Origin: CAYVTV01 sp964526475
GTDB lineage: Bacteria > Bacteroidota > Bacteroidia > Bacteroidales > GCA-2748055
Assembly (NCBI GenBank): GCA_964526475.1
Contig: CAZGKF010000020.1
Location: 1 to 47,944 of the forward strand
Reading direction: 5' to 3'
DNA: 47,944 nt
The position numbers were made by a program, and so were the translations under genes. Below the pieces are notes generated by a model. It was not told the DNA's origin, made no database searches, and saw only the letters and a list, made by a program, of their open reading frames with translations. Below, piece by piece: positions 18,167 through 26,904 of the stretch; the first letter of the stretch is position 1, and each line of letters starts with the position of its first letter.

Positions 18167-18988
18167 ATGAAAGATCTTATCAGGTTTTTTTCAAAAAACA
18201 CTTTTTTCTTCCTGTTCCTTCTTCTTGAAGGACTATCTTTTTTGCTTATCGCACAGCATAATTCTTTCCAAAAATCTTTTATAGTTAATTCATCAAGGAC
18301 AGTAAGTGGATTTATTTATCAGAATTTACAAGCTTACAGGGAATATTTTCATCTGCGAAAAATTAATCAGAGTCTTCTGTCTGAAAATTCAAAATTATTG
18401 AATGAACTGTCATTAGTAAGAGATGATAGCATAAGAAATAATTTTTACCTTAGTTTACCAGATGGTAAGCAATATAATTACTATTCAGTAAGGGTGGTAA
18501 ATAATTCTGTTTCTAAACAATATAATTATATAACTCTTGATGCCGGCAGAAAACAGGGTCTGGCGGAAGATATGGCTGTTATATCTGAAAAAGGAGTAGT
18601 TGGAATCATTACAGGAATATCTGAGAATTTTGCTGTTGTTTTACCAGTTTTAAACCGAGACTTCAGAATAAGTGCCAAGATATTGAGAAATAACTATTTT
18701 GGTGTGGCTGAGTGGGATGGCTTTAGTAATCAGATAATTTTACTGAAGGAAATTCCATCACATGCTGATGTCCGGTTAGGTGATACCATTGTTACAAGTG
18801 GTCATAGCGCAATTTTCCCTGAAGGGATACTGATAGGAACTGTGAGTCAGATTAATATTGGTGACGGTAATTTTTATGATATAAAATTAAACCTGTCAAA
18901 CGATTTTTCTAATCTGTATTATCTTGCAGTAATTAATAATTCTAAAAAGGAGGAACAAATAAGCCTGGAAAATAAATCTGGATTATGA
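18167..18988 (+). CDS. mreC: Rod shape-determining protein MreC
   Basis: 273 residues; periplasmic scaffold linking MreB and MreD to PBP2 and RodA. One N-terminal membrane helix (about 11-30) is followed by a coiled coil (about 55-90) and the beta-rich MreC core (about 100-255) with AVISEKGVVGIITGISENFAVVLPV and GDTIVTSGHSAIFPEGILIGTV. Its TGA overlaps the mreD ATG (ATGA), implying translational coupling. Confidence 0.94.
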   Translation: MKDLIRFFSKNTFFFLFLLLEGLSFLLIAQHNSFQKSFIVNSSRTVSGFIYQNLQAYREYFHLRKINQSLLSENSKLLNELSLVRDDSIRNNFYLSLPDGKQYNYYSVRVVNNSVSKQYNYITLDAGRKQGLAEDMAVISEKGVVGIITGISENFAVVLPVLNRDFRISAKILRNNYFGVAEWDGFSNQIILLKEIPSHADVRLGDTIVTSGHSAIFPEGILIGTVSQINIGDGNFYDIKLNLSNDFSNLYYLAVINNSKKEEQISLENKSGL

Positions 18989-19491
18989 TAGCTCTATATA
19001 TACACAATATTATCCGCTTTGTTCTGGTTATACTCATACAGATTTTCGTTTTTGACAATATAAGGCTGGGGGGGTACCTTAATCCTTATTTTTATGTGAT
19101 CTTTATTCTTCTTTTACCTTTTGAAACCCCAAAATGGATATTACTGGTTACGGGATTCTTTCTTGGGTTTTGTGTTGATATTTTTTACAATACGTATGGG
19201 ATGCATGCTGCTTCAACTGTTTTAATGGCTTTCTTCAGACCACTTATACTTAAAGCTTTTTCACCCAGGGATGGTTATGAAACAGGAACGTTTCCAAGGA
19301 TTTTTTATTTTGGACTTGAGTGGTTCCTGAAGTATTCTTTGCTTCTTATTCTGATTCATCATTCGTTTCTTTTCTTTATCGAGGTATTCAGATTTGCCGA
19401 ATTTTTCCATACTTTTACCAGGGTAACCGGGAGTACTTTACTAACTACTTTCCTGGTTGTTATAAGTCAGTATTTTATTTTCAGGAAATAA
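18985..19491 (+). CDS. mreD: Rod shape-determining protein MreD
   Basis: 168 residues, mainly hydrophobic, with about five membrane helices. MreD proteins are poorly conserved; the assignment rests on size, on LVTGFFLGFCVDIFYNTYGMHAAS (split here as helix 3 and loop, about 48-71), and on the position between mreC and mrdA. Start overlaps the mreC stop; mrdA starts five bases after the TAA. Confidence 0.9.
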   Translation: MIALYIHNIIRFVLVILIQIFVFDNIRLGGYLNPYFYVIFILLLPFETPKWILLVTGFFLGFCVDIFYNTYGMHAASTVLMAFFRPLILKAFSPRDGYETGTFPRIFYFGLEWFLKYSLLLILIHHSFLFFIEVFRFAEFFHTFTRVTGSTLLTTFLVVISQYFIFRK

Positions 19492-19496
19492 TTCAG

Positions 19497-21323
19497 ATGA
19501 TGAAAAACCAGTACAATGAGAGGAAATATCTTATTGGCGGACTGGTAGTTATTGTTGCAATAGTCCTTTTGTCAAAATTATTTTACCTTCAGGTTATTGA
19601 TGCATCCTACCGTCTTTCTGCTGAGCACAACAGCCGGCGTGAAGTTATTCAATACCCGGTAAGGGGGCTTATTTATGACAGAAATATGAATTTACTTGTT
19701 TCAAATCAGGCGGCTTATGATATTATGATAAGTCCATTTCAGTTAAGGGAATTTGATACAATTCATTTTTGTAATATACTTGGAATAAAAAAGGATTTAC
19801 TAATATCGGGTATAAAAAAAGCTACTGATTATTCCCGTTTTGCTTCATCTGTATTTATGAAACAGGTTCCTGCCAATATCAGTTCTGTATTTCAGGAACA
19901 ATTATACAAATTCCCTGGTTTCTTTGTTCAAACCAGAACTCTGAGAAATTATAACCGTGAAATTGCTTCACATATCCTTGGGTATGTTGGTGAAGCAGAT
20001 AAAAAAACTATTGAAGAAAACCGGTATTATCAGATGGGAGACTATATCGGTATTAGTGGTGTGGAAAAATTTTATGAGGAGAAACTAAGAGGAGTAAAAG
20101 GACGAAAATATTATCTTGTTGATGTGCATAACAGGATCACGGATATATATGAAGGTGGACGATTTGATATTCCGGTTAAAATAGGCACAGATATGATGCT
20201 TTCAATTGATGCTGATTTGCAGGAATATGGAGAAAAGTTAATGGGGAAGTTCAGTGGAAGTATTGTTGCAATAGAACCATCAACAGGAGAAATATTATCA
20301 CTTGTCAGTTCCCCCGGATATTCTCCCTCATTACTTATTGGAAGAGGATTAAGCAATAATTTCCAGGCACTGACAGGAGATACCCTTTTACCATTGTTTA
20401 ACAGGGCGCTTGGAGCATCTTACCCTCCGGGATCAACATTTAAAGTAATAAACGCTTTAATTGGATTACAGGAAGGGGTTATAGATCGTTCTACAAAATT
20501 TTCATGTCAAATGGGTTATTATTATAGGAATACAAAAGTCGGATGCCATTATCACAAGTCCCCTCTTGACCTTCCACAGAGTATACAGAATAGCTGTAAT
20601 GCATATTATTGTAATGTTTATCGGAAAATTCTCGAAGATCCGAAATTCAAAAATACAGAAGAGGCTTTTGATAACTGGAGGAAACATGTTATATCATTTG
20701 GTTTCAGTAAAATTTTGGGAGCCGATTTGTTTGGCGAACTAAAGGGATTAGTTCCTCAATCGTCGTATTATGATCGTTATTATAAAAAGGGTGGCTGGAA
20801 TTTTCTTACCGTAATATCTCTTGCTATTGGTCAGGGAGAGCTGGGTATAACCCCGGTTCAGATGGCAAACATGACAGCTGCAATTGCAAACAGAGGTTAT
20901 TACTATGTTCCTCATATTGTGAGATCAATAGATGATAGTAATATTGAAAGGAAATTTATTGAGAAACATATTACTACTATAGATTCCTCCCTTTTTGAGA
21001 CTGTTATTGACGGGATGGAGTTGGCTGTAAACGGTGGAGAGGGAAGTACTGCACGTATCGCAAGATTGCCGGATATTGCCGTTTGTGGTAAAACTGGTAC
21101 AGCTGAAAACCCATTTGGCGATGATCATTCTATTTTTATTGCTTTTGCTCCAAGGGAAAATCCAAAGATTGCTATCGCTGTTTACGTTGAAAATGTTGGG
21201 TTCGGGGCATCGTGGGCAGCACCCGTAGCGAGTCTGATGATAGAAAAATATCTGACAGGAAAAATCAACAGAACATGGCTTGAAAATTATATTCTTGCAG
21301 GAAAACAAAAGCTGACAAATTGA
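19497..21323 (+). CDS. mrdA: Penicillin-binding protein 2 (elongasome transpeptidase)
   Basis: 608 residues; the peptidoglycan cross-linking enzyme of the rod complex. A membrane helix at about 15-35 anchors it. A dimerisation/pedestal region follows (with RGLIYDRNMNLLVSNQ about 57-72), then the transpeptidase domain with the active-site S313-T-F-K316 in PPGSTFK, the SxN motif SCN near residue 366, and K532-T-G-T. The frame is open into mreD, but ATGs at 19497 and 19500 just after the mreD stop give the normal MMKNQYNERKYL start. It overlaps rodA by four bases. Confidence 0.95.
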   Translation: MMKNQYNERKYLIGGLVVIVAIVLLSKLFYLQVIDASYRLSAEHNSRREVIQYPVRGLIYDRNMNLLVSNQAAYDIMISPFQLREFDTIHFCNILGIKKDLLISGIKKATDYSRFASSVFMKQVPANISSVFQEQLYKFPGFFVQTRTLRNYNREIASHILGYVGEADKKTIEENRYYQMGDYIGISGVEKFYEEKLRGVKGRKYYLVDVHNRITDIYEGGRFDIPVKIGTDMMLSIDADLQEYGEKLMGKFSGSIVAIEPSTGEILSLVSSPGYSPSLLIGRGLSNNFQALTGDTLLPLFNRALGASYPPGSTFKVINALIGLQEGVIDRSTKFSCQMGYYYRNTKVGCHYHKSPLDLPQSIQNSCNAYYCNVYRKILEDPKFKNTEEAFDNWRKHVISFGFSKILGADLFGELKGLVPQSSYYDRYYKKGGWNFLTVISLAIGQGELGITPVQMANMTAAIANRGYYYVPHIVRSIDDSNIERKFIEKHITTIDSSLFETVIDGMELAVNGGEGSTARIARLPDIAVCGKTGTAENPFGDDHSIFIAFAPRENPKIAIAVYVENVGFGASWAAPVASLMIEKYLTGKINRTWLENYILAGKQKLTN

Positions 21324-22741
21324 AAAGAGGAGATATCATACGAAACCTTGACTGGCTAACAGTATTTTTATTTCTGGTCCTTTTGCTCTTTGGCTGGGTA
21401 AATATTTTCTCATCAGCTTATAATGAGAATCATCAGAATATTTTTGATTTCAGTCAGCGTTATGGGAAACAATTTCTCTGGATTTGCGCAGCAATTTTTA
21501 TAGCCATAATGGTGATGCTTTTGGATACGAGGTTCTATGAATTCTTTGCATATGGATTTTATGGCATAATTCTTTTTCTGCTTATAATGGTTTTGCTTGT
21601 AGGAAAGGAAGTAAATAGTTCAAAGAGCTGGTTTATTATTGGGTCAATACAGATTCAACCATCTGAGTTTGCGAAACCAGCAGTGGCTCTCGCTCTCGCA
21701 AAATTTCTCAGCACATATAATCTGAATATCAAAAGTTTAAATTCGTTGTTGAAAGCAGGTATTATAATCCTTTTACCTGTTTCTCTTATTTTTTTGCAGC
21801 CAGATACAGGTACTGCCCTTGTTTTTACTGCTTTCATTCTTCCTTTATACCGGGAAGGCTTTTCATGGCTTATTCTCTTTATCGCCTTTTTGCTTATTCT
21901 GATCTTTTTTATGGCAATGCTTTTACCTGAATTTTTTGTGCTTAGTATAATTGTTGGAAGTGGGTTTTTATTAGTATGGATAATATCAGGAAGTACAAAA
22001 TATTTCGTTTTCTCTTTTCTTTTTTATACCTTATTTTTTGGAATTTTATTCGGAATATCGGAAATATCCGGGCTGAAAATGAATTTTTATAAGATCGGTC
22101 TTCTGGCAATTATCCCCTCCTTTTTTTTATACATATTGTTTATTATTAGCTACAGACTCAGGAATTTGATGATTCTTGCAATCGGAACTATCCTTGCTGT
22201 GATGTATTCATATACTGTTGATTACGGTTTCGATAATCTGCTTAATGAGTATCAGAGAAACAGGATTTATGTCACACTTGGTGTTAAGTCGGACCCTCTT
22301 GGTGCAGGATATAATGTAAATCAGTCTAAAATAGCCATTGGTTCTGGTGGTTTTTCAGGAAAGGGGTTTTTACAGGGCACTCAGACAAAGCTGAGTTTCG
22401 TTCCTGAACAAAGTACTGATTTTGTTTTTTGCACAATTGGTGAAGAATGGGGGTTCATTGGTTCTTTCCTTATTATCTCTCTTTATTCCCTGCTCTTACT
22501 CAGGTTGATCAATATTGCCGAGCGGCAGAGAAATTTGTTCAGCAGGGTTTATGGTTACGGAGTAATATCTGTTTTGTTATTTCACATAACTATTAATATT
22601 TCCATGACTATTGGTCTGTTTCCTGTTATAGGGATTCCTCTTCCGTTTATAAGCTATGGAGGCTCTTCGTTATGGGCATTCACCATTTTATTATTCATTT
22701 TTTTACGTCTGGATGCCTCACGGATGGAATATACCTTATAA
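21320..22741 (+). CDS. rodA: Peptidoglycan glycosyltransferase RodA (SEDS family)
   Basis: 473 residues, polytopic, polymerises lipid II for lateral wall growth with PBP2. SEDS signatures: KSWFIIGSIQIQPSEFAKPA (about 103-122), QPDTGTALVF (about 160-169), GAGYNVNQSKIAIGSGGFSGKG (split region about 330-351), LSFVPEQSTDFVF (about 358-370) and GIPLPFISYGGSS near the C-terminus. It is longer than E. coli RodA; extra hydrophobic segments lie in the middle (about 185-300). The likely start is TTG at 21320, overlapping the mrdA TGA (TTGA), consistent with coupling; no ATG fits near the expected N-terminus. Confidence 0.93.
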   Translation: MKRGDIIRNLDWLTVFLFLVLLLFGWVNIFSSAYNENHQNIFDFSQRYGKQFLWICAAIFIAIMVMLLDTRFYEFFAYGFYGIILFLLIMVLLVGKEVNSSKSWFIIGSIQIQPSEFAKPAVALALAKFLSTYNLNIKSLNSLLKAGIIILLPVSLIFLQPDTGTALVFTAFILPLYREGFSWLILFIAFLLILIFFMAMLLPEFFVLSIIVGSGFLLVWIISGSTKYFVFSFLFYTLFFGILFGISEISGLKMNFYKIGLLAIIPSFFLYILFIISYRLRNLMILAIGTILAVMYSYTVDYGFDNLLNEYQRNRIYVTLGVKSDPLGAGYNVNQSKIAIGSGGFSGKGFLQGTQTKLSFVPEQSTDFVFCTIGEEWGFIGSFLIISLYSLLLLRLINIAERQRNLFSRVYGYGVISVLLFHITINISMTIGLFPVIGIPLPFISYGGSSLWAFTILLFIFLRLDASRMEYTL

Positions 22742-22909
22742 ATTTCTTGTTTCCGGTTCCACGAAGTTCTACTCCGAAAACCTGAGTTCAGGGTTCTTTC
22801 GCCGATGTGCCATTGCTACTTTGGCGGGCTCCTTCGCCATAGGCTTTTGCTTCCGGCGAAAAGCACAGCCTGAGGATGGATACCATTTATTCACTGATTT
22901 TTAATTCTG
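22742..22909. repeat. GC-richer intergenic element with inverted arms
   Basis: Visibly richer in G and C than its neighbours. CTTTCGCCG (22796-22804) pairs with CGGCGAAAAG (22854-22863) apart from one bulged A, with GGCGGGCTCCTTCGCC between them. I see no gene: the short open frames have no family features. It lies between convergent rodA and acpH and could be a transcript end or a dispersed repeat. Confidence 0.45.
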
Positions 22910-23515
22910 TTAAGAAGAAATCAGAGTTCCCGGTATTATATCATGTTCTTTCCTGATATAATCCGTTATAAGAGGAAAAAATTCATTAAACTCTTTCCTG
23001 AAATCTTCTTCATGCTCTTTCAATACTTTTATTGCAAATTCTGTATACTCGGGAAGAGATGTCCTGCTGGACATTCTATGCAGAACGGTTTCTATTCCTT
23101 CAATACGGGAATACGTTAACAACCAGTTATTCCTGAGGAAATTAGGGAACCAAACTTTTATTCCTTGTGGTAAGGTAAAATAATACTTTTGCAGAATATT
23201 ATATACATCTTCAACATATTTGTTAAGAGGACCATGATAGTGTTTCTCCCATTCACTGGCAAGGATATAATCATAAAATATATCTACAATAATACCACTG
23301 TATTTTTCATAATTTGATTTGATCCTCCCCTGACTTTTTTTTGGGATGGGATGCTTATCAGTAAAACTGTCAATATACCTGTGAAGGAGTATTCCCTTCC
23401 TCATTTTTTCAGAATAATGAAGATATTCTTTCCCTTTTACATAATCTCCGATGAAATTTCCAATCAGGATTTCCTCATCGCTGCCGGATAAATACAGATG
23501 TGCAAGAAAGTTCAT
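22910..23515 (-). CDS. acpH: Acyl carrier protein phosphodiesterase (AcpH, DUF479)
   Basis: 201 residues. The opening MNFLAHLYLSG, then GNFIGDYVKGK (about 19-29) and GILLHRYIDSFTDKHP (about 41-56), match the AcpH family, an HD-like metallohydrolase fold that removes 4'-phosphopantetheine from acyl carrier protein. VVDIFYDYILASEW (about 77-90) supplies more of the metal-site residues. It stands alone, convergent with rodA. In vivo role in this phylum is untested as far as I know. Confidence 0.85.
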   Translation of the reverse strand: MNFLAHLYLSGSDEEILIGNFIGDYVKGKEYLHYSEKMRKGILLHRYIDSFTDKHPIPKKSQGRIKSNYEKYSGIIVDIFYDYILASEWEKHYHGPLNKYVEDVYNILQKYYFTLPQGIKVWFPNFLRNNWLLTYSRIEGIETVLHRMSSRTSLPEYTEFAIKVLKEHEEDFRKEFNEFFPLITDYIRKEHDIIPGTLISS

Positions 23516-23687
23516 TTTTAATTAAAGCAATACATGTTTGATGATAAACATACCTAAATAATTACATAATTTGAACAAATTAAGCTAATAGTCAAATATA
23601 CTCTTTAATTGATAGTTTTTCACCTGAAATATAAGATGAATGTATGTATATGTTTTTTAATAGGTTTTTTCCAACATTAAAGAATGA

Positions 23688-23695
23688 TACATTTG
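23688..23695 (+). promoter_or_regulatory. Candidate promoter of the cDPG-synthetase-like gene
   Basis: TACATTTG, 33 bases before the ATG at 23729. A T-run (23665-23670) lies near the -33 position, but there is no clear TTTG. Confidence 0.45.
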
Positions 23696-23728
23696 TGAGG
23701 TTATTAAATTAAATAAAATATATTCTAT

Positions 23729-25081
23729 ATGAACAGAAGAAATGTAATTATTATTGGTGCTGCAGGGAGGGATTTTCATAATTTTAATACATATTTCCGG
23801 GATAATGAAGGGTATAATGTTATTGCTTTTACTGCAGCTCAGATACCCGATATAGACGACAGGAAATATCCTGCTGAATTAGCCGGAAAGCTATATCCTG
23901 ATGGGATACCAATATTTAATGAGTCGGCCCTGACAGAACTTATCTTCAAGCATGAGATTGATGATTGTGTTTTTTCCTACAGCGACCTGTCATATACTAA
24001 GGTAATGGGAATAAGTGCTCTTGTTAATGCAGCCGGGGCAAATTTCATTCTCATGGGAAGCAGGGCAAGCATGATTAAAAGCAGTAAACCTGTCATTGCT
24101 GTATGTGCGGTAAGGACAGGATGTGGCAAGAGCCAGACTTCAAGAAGGATAATTGAAATTCTTATGAGAAGTGGGCTAAAGGTTGTTGCTGTGCGTCATC
24201 CAATGCCTTATGGTGATCTTGCAGCTCAGAAAATACAACGTTTCGAAAAACTGGATGACCTGGTTAAACATAAATGCACTATTGAGGAAATGGAAGAGTA
24301 TGAACCTCATGTGGTAAGAGGTAATGTTATTTATGCAGGAGTTGATTATGAAGCTATTCTCAGAGCAGCAGAATCTGATCCGAAAGGATGCGATGTGATT
24401 TTATGGGATGGTGGAAATAACGACATCCCTTTTTATATACCCGATCTGATGGTTACGGTTACAGACCCACACCGGGCTGGTCATGAGTTAAGCTATTATC
24501 CCGGAGAAGTAAATCTTCGTATGGCAGATGTTGTGGTGATTAATAAAATTGACAGTGCTGATCCGGTTTCTGTACAAACTGTAAGAAACAGTATCGCCAG
24601 GGTTAACCCAGATGCAGTGGTTATTGATGGAGCATCCCCAATAACTGTTGACGATCCGGTAATTATTAAGAATAAAAGGGTGCTTGTAGTGGAGGATGGA
24701 CCTACTGTAACTCATGGTGAAATGAAAATTGGGGCAGGGGTGGTTGCTGCAAGAAAATTTGGAGCTTCGGAACTGGTGGATCCCCGTCCTTATACAGTTG
24801 GCAGACTTACAGAGACTTTCTCGATTTATCCTGGCATAGGTGCACTCCTCCCTGCAATGGGATACGGAGAACTTCAACTCAGAGATCTGGAAGCCACCAT
24901 CAATAATACTGATTGTGATTCTGTAATAATAGCCACACCCATTGACCTTAACAGGATCATCAGAATAACTAAACCTAATACCCGTGTGTATTATGATCTT
25001 CAGGAAATTGGAAAGCCTGATTTTACAGAAGTATTAAGAGAGTTTGCTGCGAGGTTTGCGCTCATTAGTGAAAAAAAATAA
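23729..25081 (+). CDS. Cyclic 2,3-diphosphoglycerate synthetase-like P-loop NTPase
   Basis: 450 residues, cytoplasmic. The N-terminal part (1-115) is Rossmann-like (RNVIIIGAAGRDFHNFN). A nucleotide-binding domain follows: P-loop RTGCGKSQTSRR (129-140), WDGGNND (226-232), and NKID (272-275), which resembles the guanine-recognition motif of GTPases. HPMPYGDLAAQ (157-167) and DPHRAGHE (246-253) are also hallmarks of this family as I know it. Archaeal homologues make cyclic 2,3-diphosphoglycerate, a thermolyte; bacterial members are often labelled only as GTPases. The gene has its own promoter-like element and ends 14 bases from convergent pgi, a glycolytic gene, which is suggestive but not proof of function. 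Confidence 0.8.
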   Translation: MNRRNVIIIGAAGRDFHNFNTYFRDNEGYNVIAFTAAQIPDIDDRKYPAELAGKLYPDGIPIFNESALTELIFKHEIDDCVFSYSDLSYTKVMGISALVNAAGANFILMGSRASMIKSSKPVIAVCAVRTGCGKSQTSRRIIEILMRSGLKVVAVRHPMPYGDLAAQKIQRFEKLDDLVKHKCTIEEMEEYEPHVVRGNVIYAGVDYEAILRAAESDPKGCDVILWDGGNNDIPFYIPDLMVTVTDPHRAGHELSYYPGEVNLRMADVVVINKIDSADPVSVQTVRNSIARVNPDAVVIDGASPITVDDPVIIKNKRVLVVEDGPTVTHGEMKIGAGVVAARKFGASELVDPRPYTVGRLTETFSIYPGIGALLPAMGYGELQLRDLEATINNTDCDSVIIATPIDLNRIIRITKPNTRVYYDLQEIGKPDFTEVLREFAARFALISEKK

Positions 25082-25095
25082 GCCTGGATTACTAT

Positions 25096-26445
25096 TTATA
25101 ATTTGAGCCTTGATTTTATTTTACTCGTTTCTACTTCAAATCCCGGTTTCCCAAGCAGAGCGAACATATTGTTTTTATAAGCTTCAACTCCGGGTTGATT
25201 AAAGGGATTAACATTTAGAAGATACCCACTGATTGCACATGCTTTTTCAAAAAAATAGATCAATTGTCCAAGGCTATATTCAGAAATGTTGTCAATTTCA
25301 ATTTTTATGTTTGGTACCTCCCCATCAATATGCGCCAGCATTGTGCCCAATTCGGCCATTTTATTTATATAGTCTATTCTTTTCCCCGCAAGAAAATTTA
25401 ATTTATCCATGTCGTCAGGATCTGAAGGAATCCGGATTTCATTGCTTGTGGTTTTAACTGAAATAACTGTTTCAAAGATATGTCGTTCTCCCTCCTGAAT
25501 GTACTGTCCCATAGAATGTAAGTCGGCAGTGTAGTTAACACTTGCAGGGAAAATTCCCTTTCCTTCTTTTCCTTCACTTTCACCAAACAGCTGTTTCCAC
25601 CATTCACTGAAACAGCAAAGCTTATTGTTATAATTTGTCAGGATTTCAATCTTTTTACCTGAATCATACAGGGCATTGCGTGCGGCTGCATAAAGTGCGG
25701 AAGGGTTCCGGGAAAACTGCACATTTGCCCCGGTTGAATGTTCCATTGATAAAGCACCATTTACGAGTTTGTCAATATCAAAACCTGCAAATGCTATTGG
25801 CAGCAATCCAACAGGTGTGAGGACGGAATATCTTCCACCCGTATCATCCGGGATAATAAATGTCTTGTACCCGTTTTTGTCTGCCAGCTCACGCAAAGCT
25901 CCTTTTTTCTTGTCGGTCACTGCTACAATCAATTCACTTGATTTGTCCTTTCCAAGTTTTTTTTCAAGGTGAGATTTTAAAATTCTGAATGCAATAGCAG
26001 GTTCAGTTGTTGTTCCGGATTTTGAAATTACTACGATACCGTATGAGTATTCATCCAGAATATCTGTCAGTTCAGAAAGGTAATCTTCTCCCAGGTTCTG
26101 GCCGGCAAAAATTACAAAAGGATTGCTGTTGTTTTTTTGGAGATATGGAAAATTATGACTTAGTGCATCAATTACAGATTTTGCACCAAGGTATGATCCT
26201 CCGATACCTATTACAACGAGAATTTTAACTTTTTCCCTTAGCAGGGAGGCGGTCATGTTAATATCCCTGATATGTTCCTGCGAAATGGATGAAGGCAGAT
26301 CAAGCCAGCCAAGAAAATCATTACCTTCACCAGTTTTATTCCGGAGTTTTTCAAGTTGTTTGGCAACCAGTCCTTCATATGAATCTACTTTGTTTTTTGG
26401 AATAAATCCGTAAATACCACTGAGGTCAATTGATAAATCATTCAT
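25096..26445 (-). CDS. pgi: Glucose-6-phosphate isomerase
   Basis: 449 residues, the shorter form seen in Bacillus and Bacteroidota. It interconverts glucose 6-phosphate and fructose 6-phosphate. Phosphate-binding motifs GIGGSYLGAK (80-89) and SKSGTTTEPA (141-150) are clear, as are the catalytic region GESEGKEGKGIFP (about 290), LHSMGQYIQEG (about 310) and the C-terminal NPFNQPGVEAYKN. No signal peptide. Convergent with the cDPG-synthetase-like gene; its promoter should lie within 26446-26904. Confidence 0.96.
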   Translation of the reverse strand: MNDLSIDLSGIYGFIPKNKVDSYEGLVAKQLEKLRNKTGEGNDFLGWLDLPSSISQEHIRDINMTASLLREKVKILVVIGIGGSYLGAKSVIDALSHNFPYLQKNNSNPFVIFAGQNLGEDYLSELTDILDEYSYGIVVISKSGTTTEPAIAFRILKSHLEKKLGKDKSSELIVAVTDKKKGALRELADKNGYKTFIIPDDTGGRYSVLTPVGLLPIAFAGFDIDKLVNGALSMEHSTGANVQFSRNPSALYAAARNALYDSGKKIEILTNYNNKLCCFSEWWKQLFGESEGKEGKGIFPASVNYTADLHSMGQYIQEGERHIFETVISVKTTSNEIRIPSDPDDMDKLNFLAGKRIDYINKMAELGTMLAHIDGEVPNIKIEIDNISEYSLGQLIYFFEKACAISGYLLNVNPFNQPGVEAYKNNMFALLGKPGFEVETSKIKSRLKL

Positions 26446-26486
26446 AATTAATAGTAATTTAAGTGTAAAGAATTGAAACCCGCGAG

Positions 26487-26511
26487 CTCATTCCCCGCTG
26501 CTTGCGATGAG
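26487..26511. repeat. Hairpin in the pgi-proline dehydrogenase spacer
   Basis: CTCAT (26487-26491) pairs with ATGAG (26507-26511), with CGC/GCG inside. The 459-base spacer 26446-26904 between divergent genes also holds a dispersed repeat copy (26526-26585), and is otherwise AT-rich with no gene seen. Confidence 0.5.
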
Positions 26512-26525
26512 TTAAACATGCACCA

Positions 26526-26585
26526 TTGAGATAATTTCCTTATCGATGATTCCCCGCAGCAAACCTTGAGGGGAGTCAAATATCC
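26526..26585. repeat. Dispersed 60-bp intergenic repeat, copy 1
   Basis: Aligns without gaps to 30830-30889, about 4.3 kb away in the same orientation. The best-kept parts are CGATGATTCC and GGAGTCAA. CCCC/GGGG arms inside this copy could form a short hairpin. Confidence 0.7.
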
Positions 26586-26904
26586 TGAAAAATAAAATAT
26601 ATTACTTGTCCGTACATACAAGATATCCGTCTTTATAATTTTTTTAAGGTATAAAAATAGTAAATAATAAATACAAATTTCTCAGATCCCTTTCAGATAA
26701 TAGTTTTGATCAGATTGCGGGAATAATAAATGATGCTGAATATGTATTGATATATTCTTTAATATATTAATTCCTTCTTATTTATCAGATTGCTTTTTTA
26801 TTTTTACACGAAAATTATAACTATCAGACATTTGCCTTTTCAGGTCTTCAGATATTAAAGTTTTACTTTTTTTCAGGTATCATAAATTTAATTTTTAATA
26901 ATGT

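Noticed and set aside
22656..22904. Open frame across the rodA end and the GC-rich spacer
   Set aside because: Mostly overlaps rodA in another frame and has no family features.
24488..24877. 129-codon minus-strand frame inside the cDPG-synthetase-like gene
   Set aside because: Antisense shadow of a conserved gene; Cys/His/Asn-rich composition with no motif.
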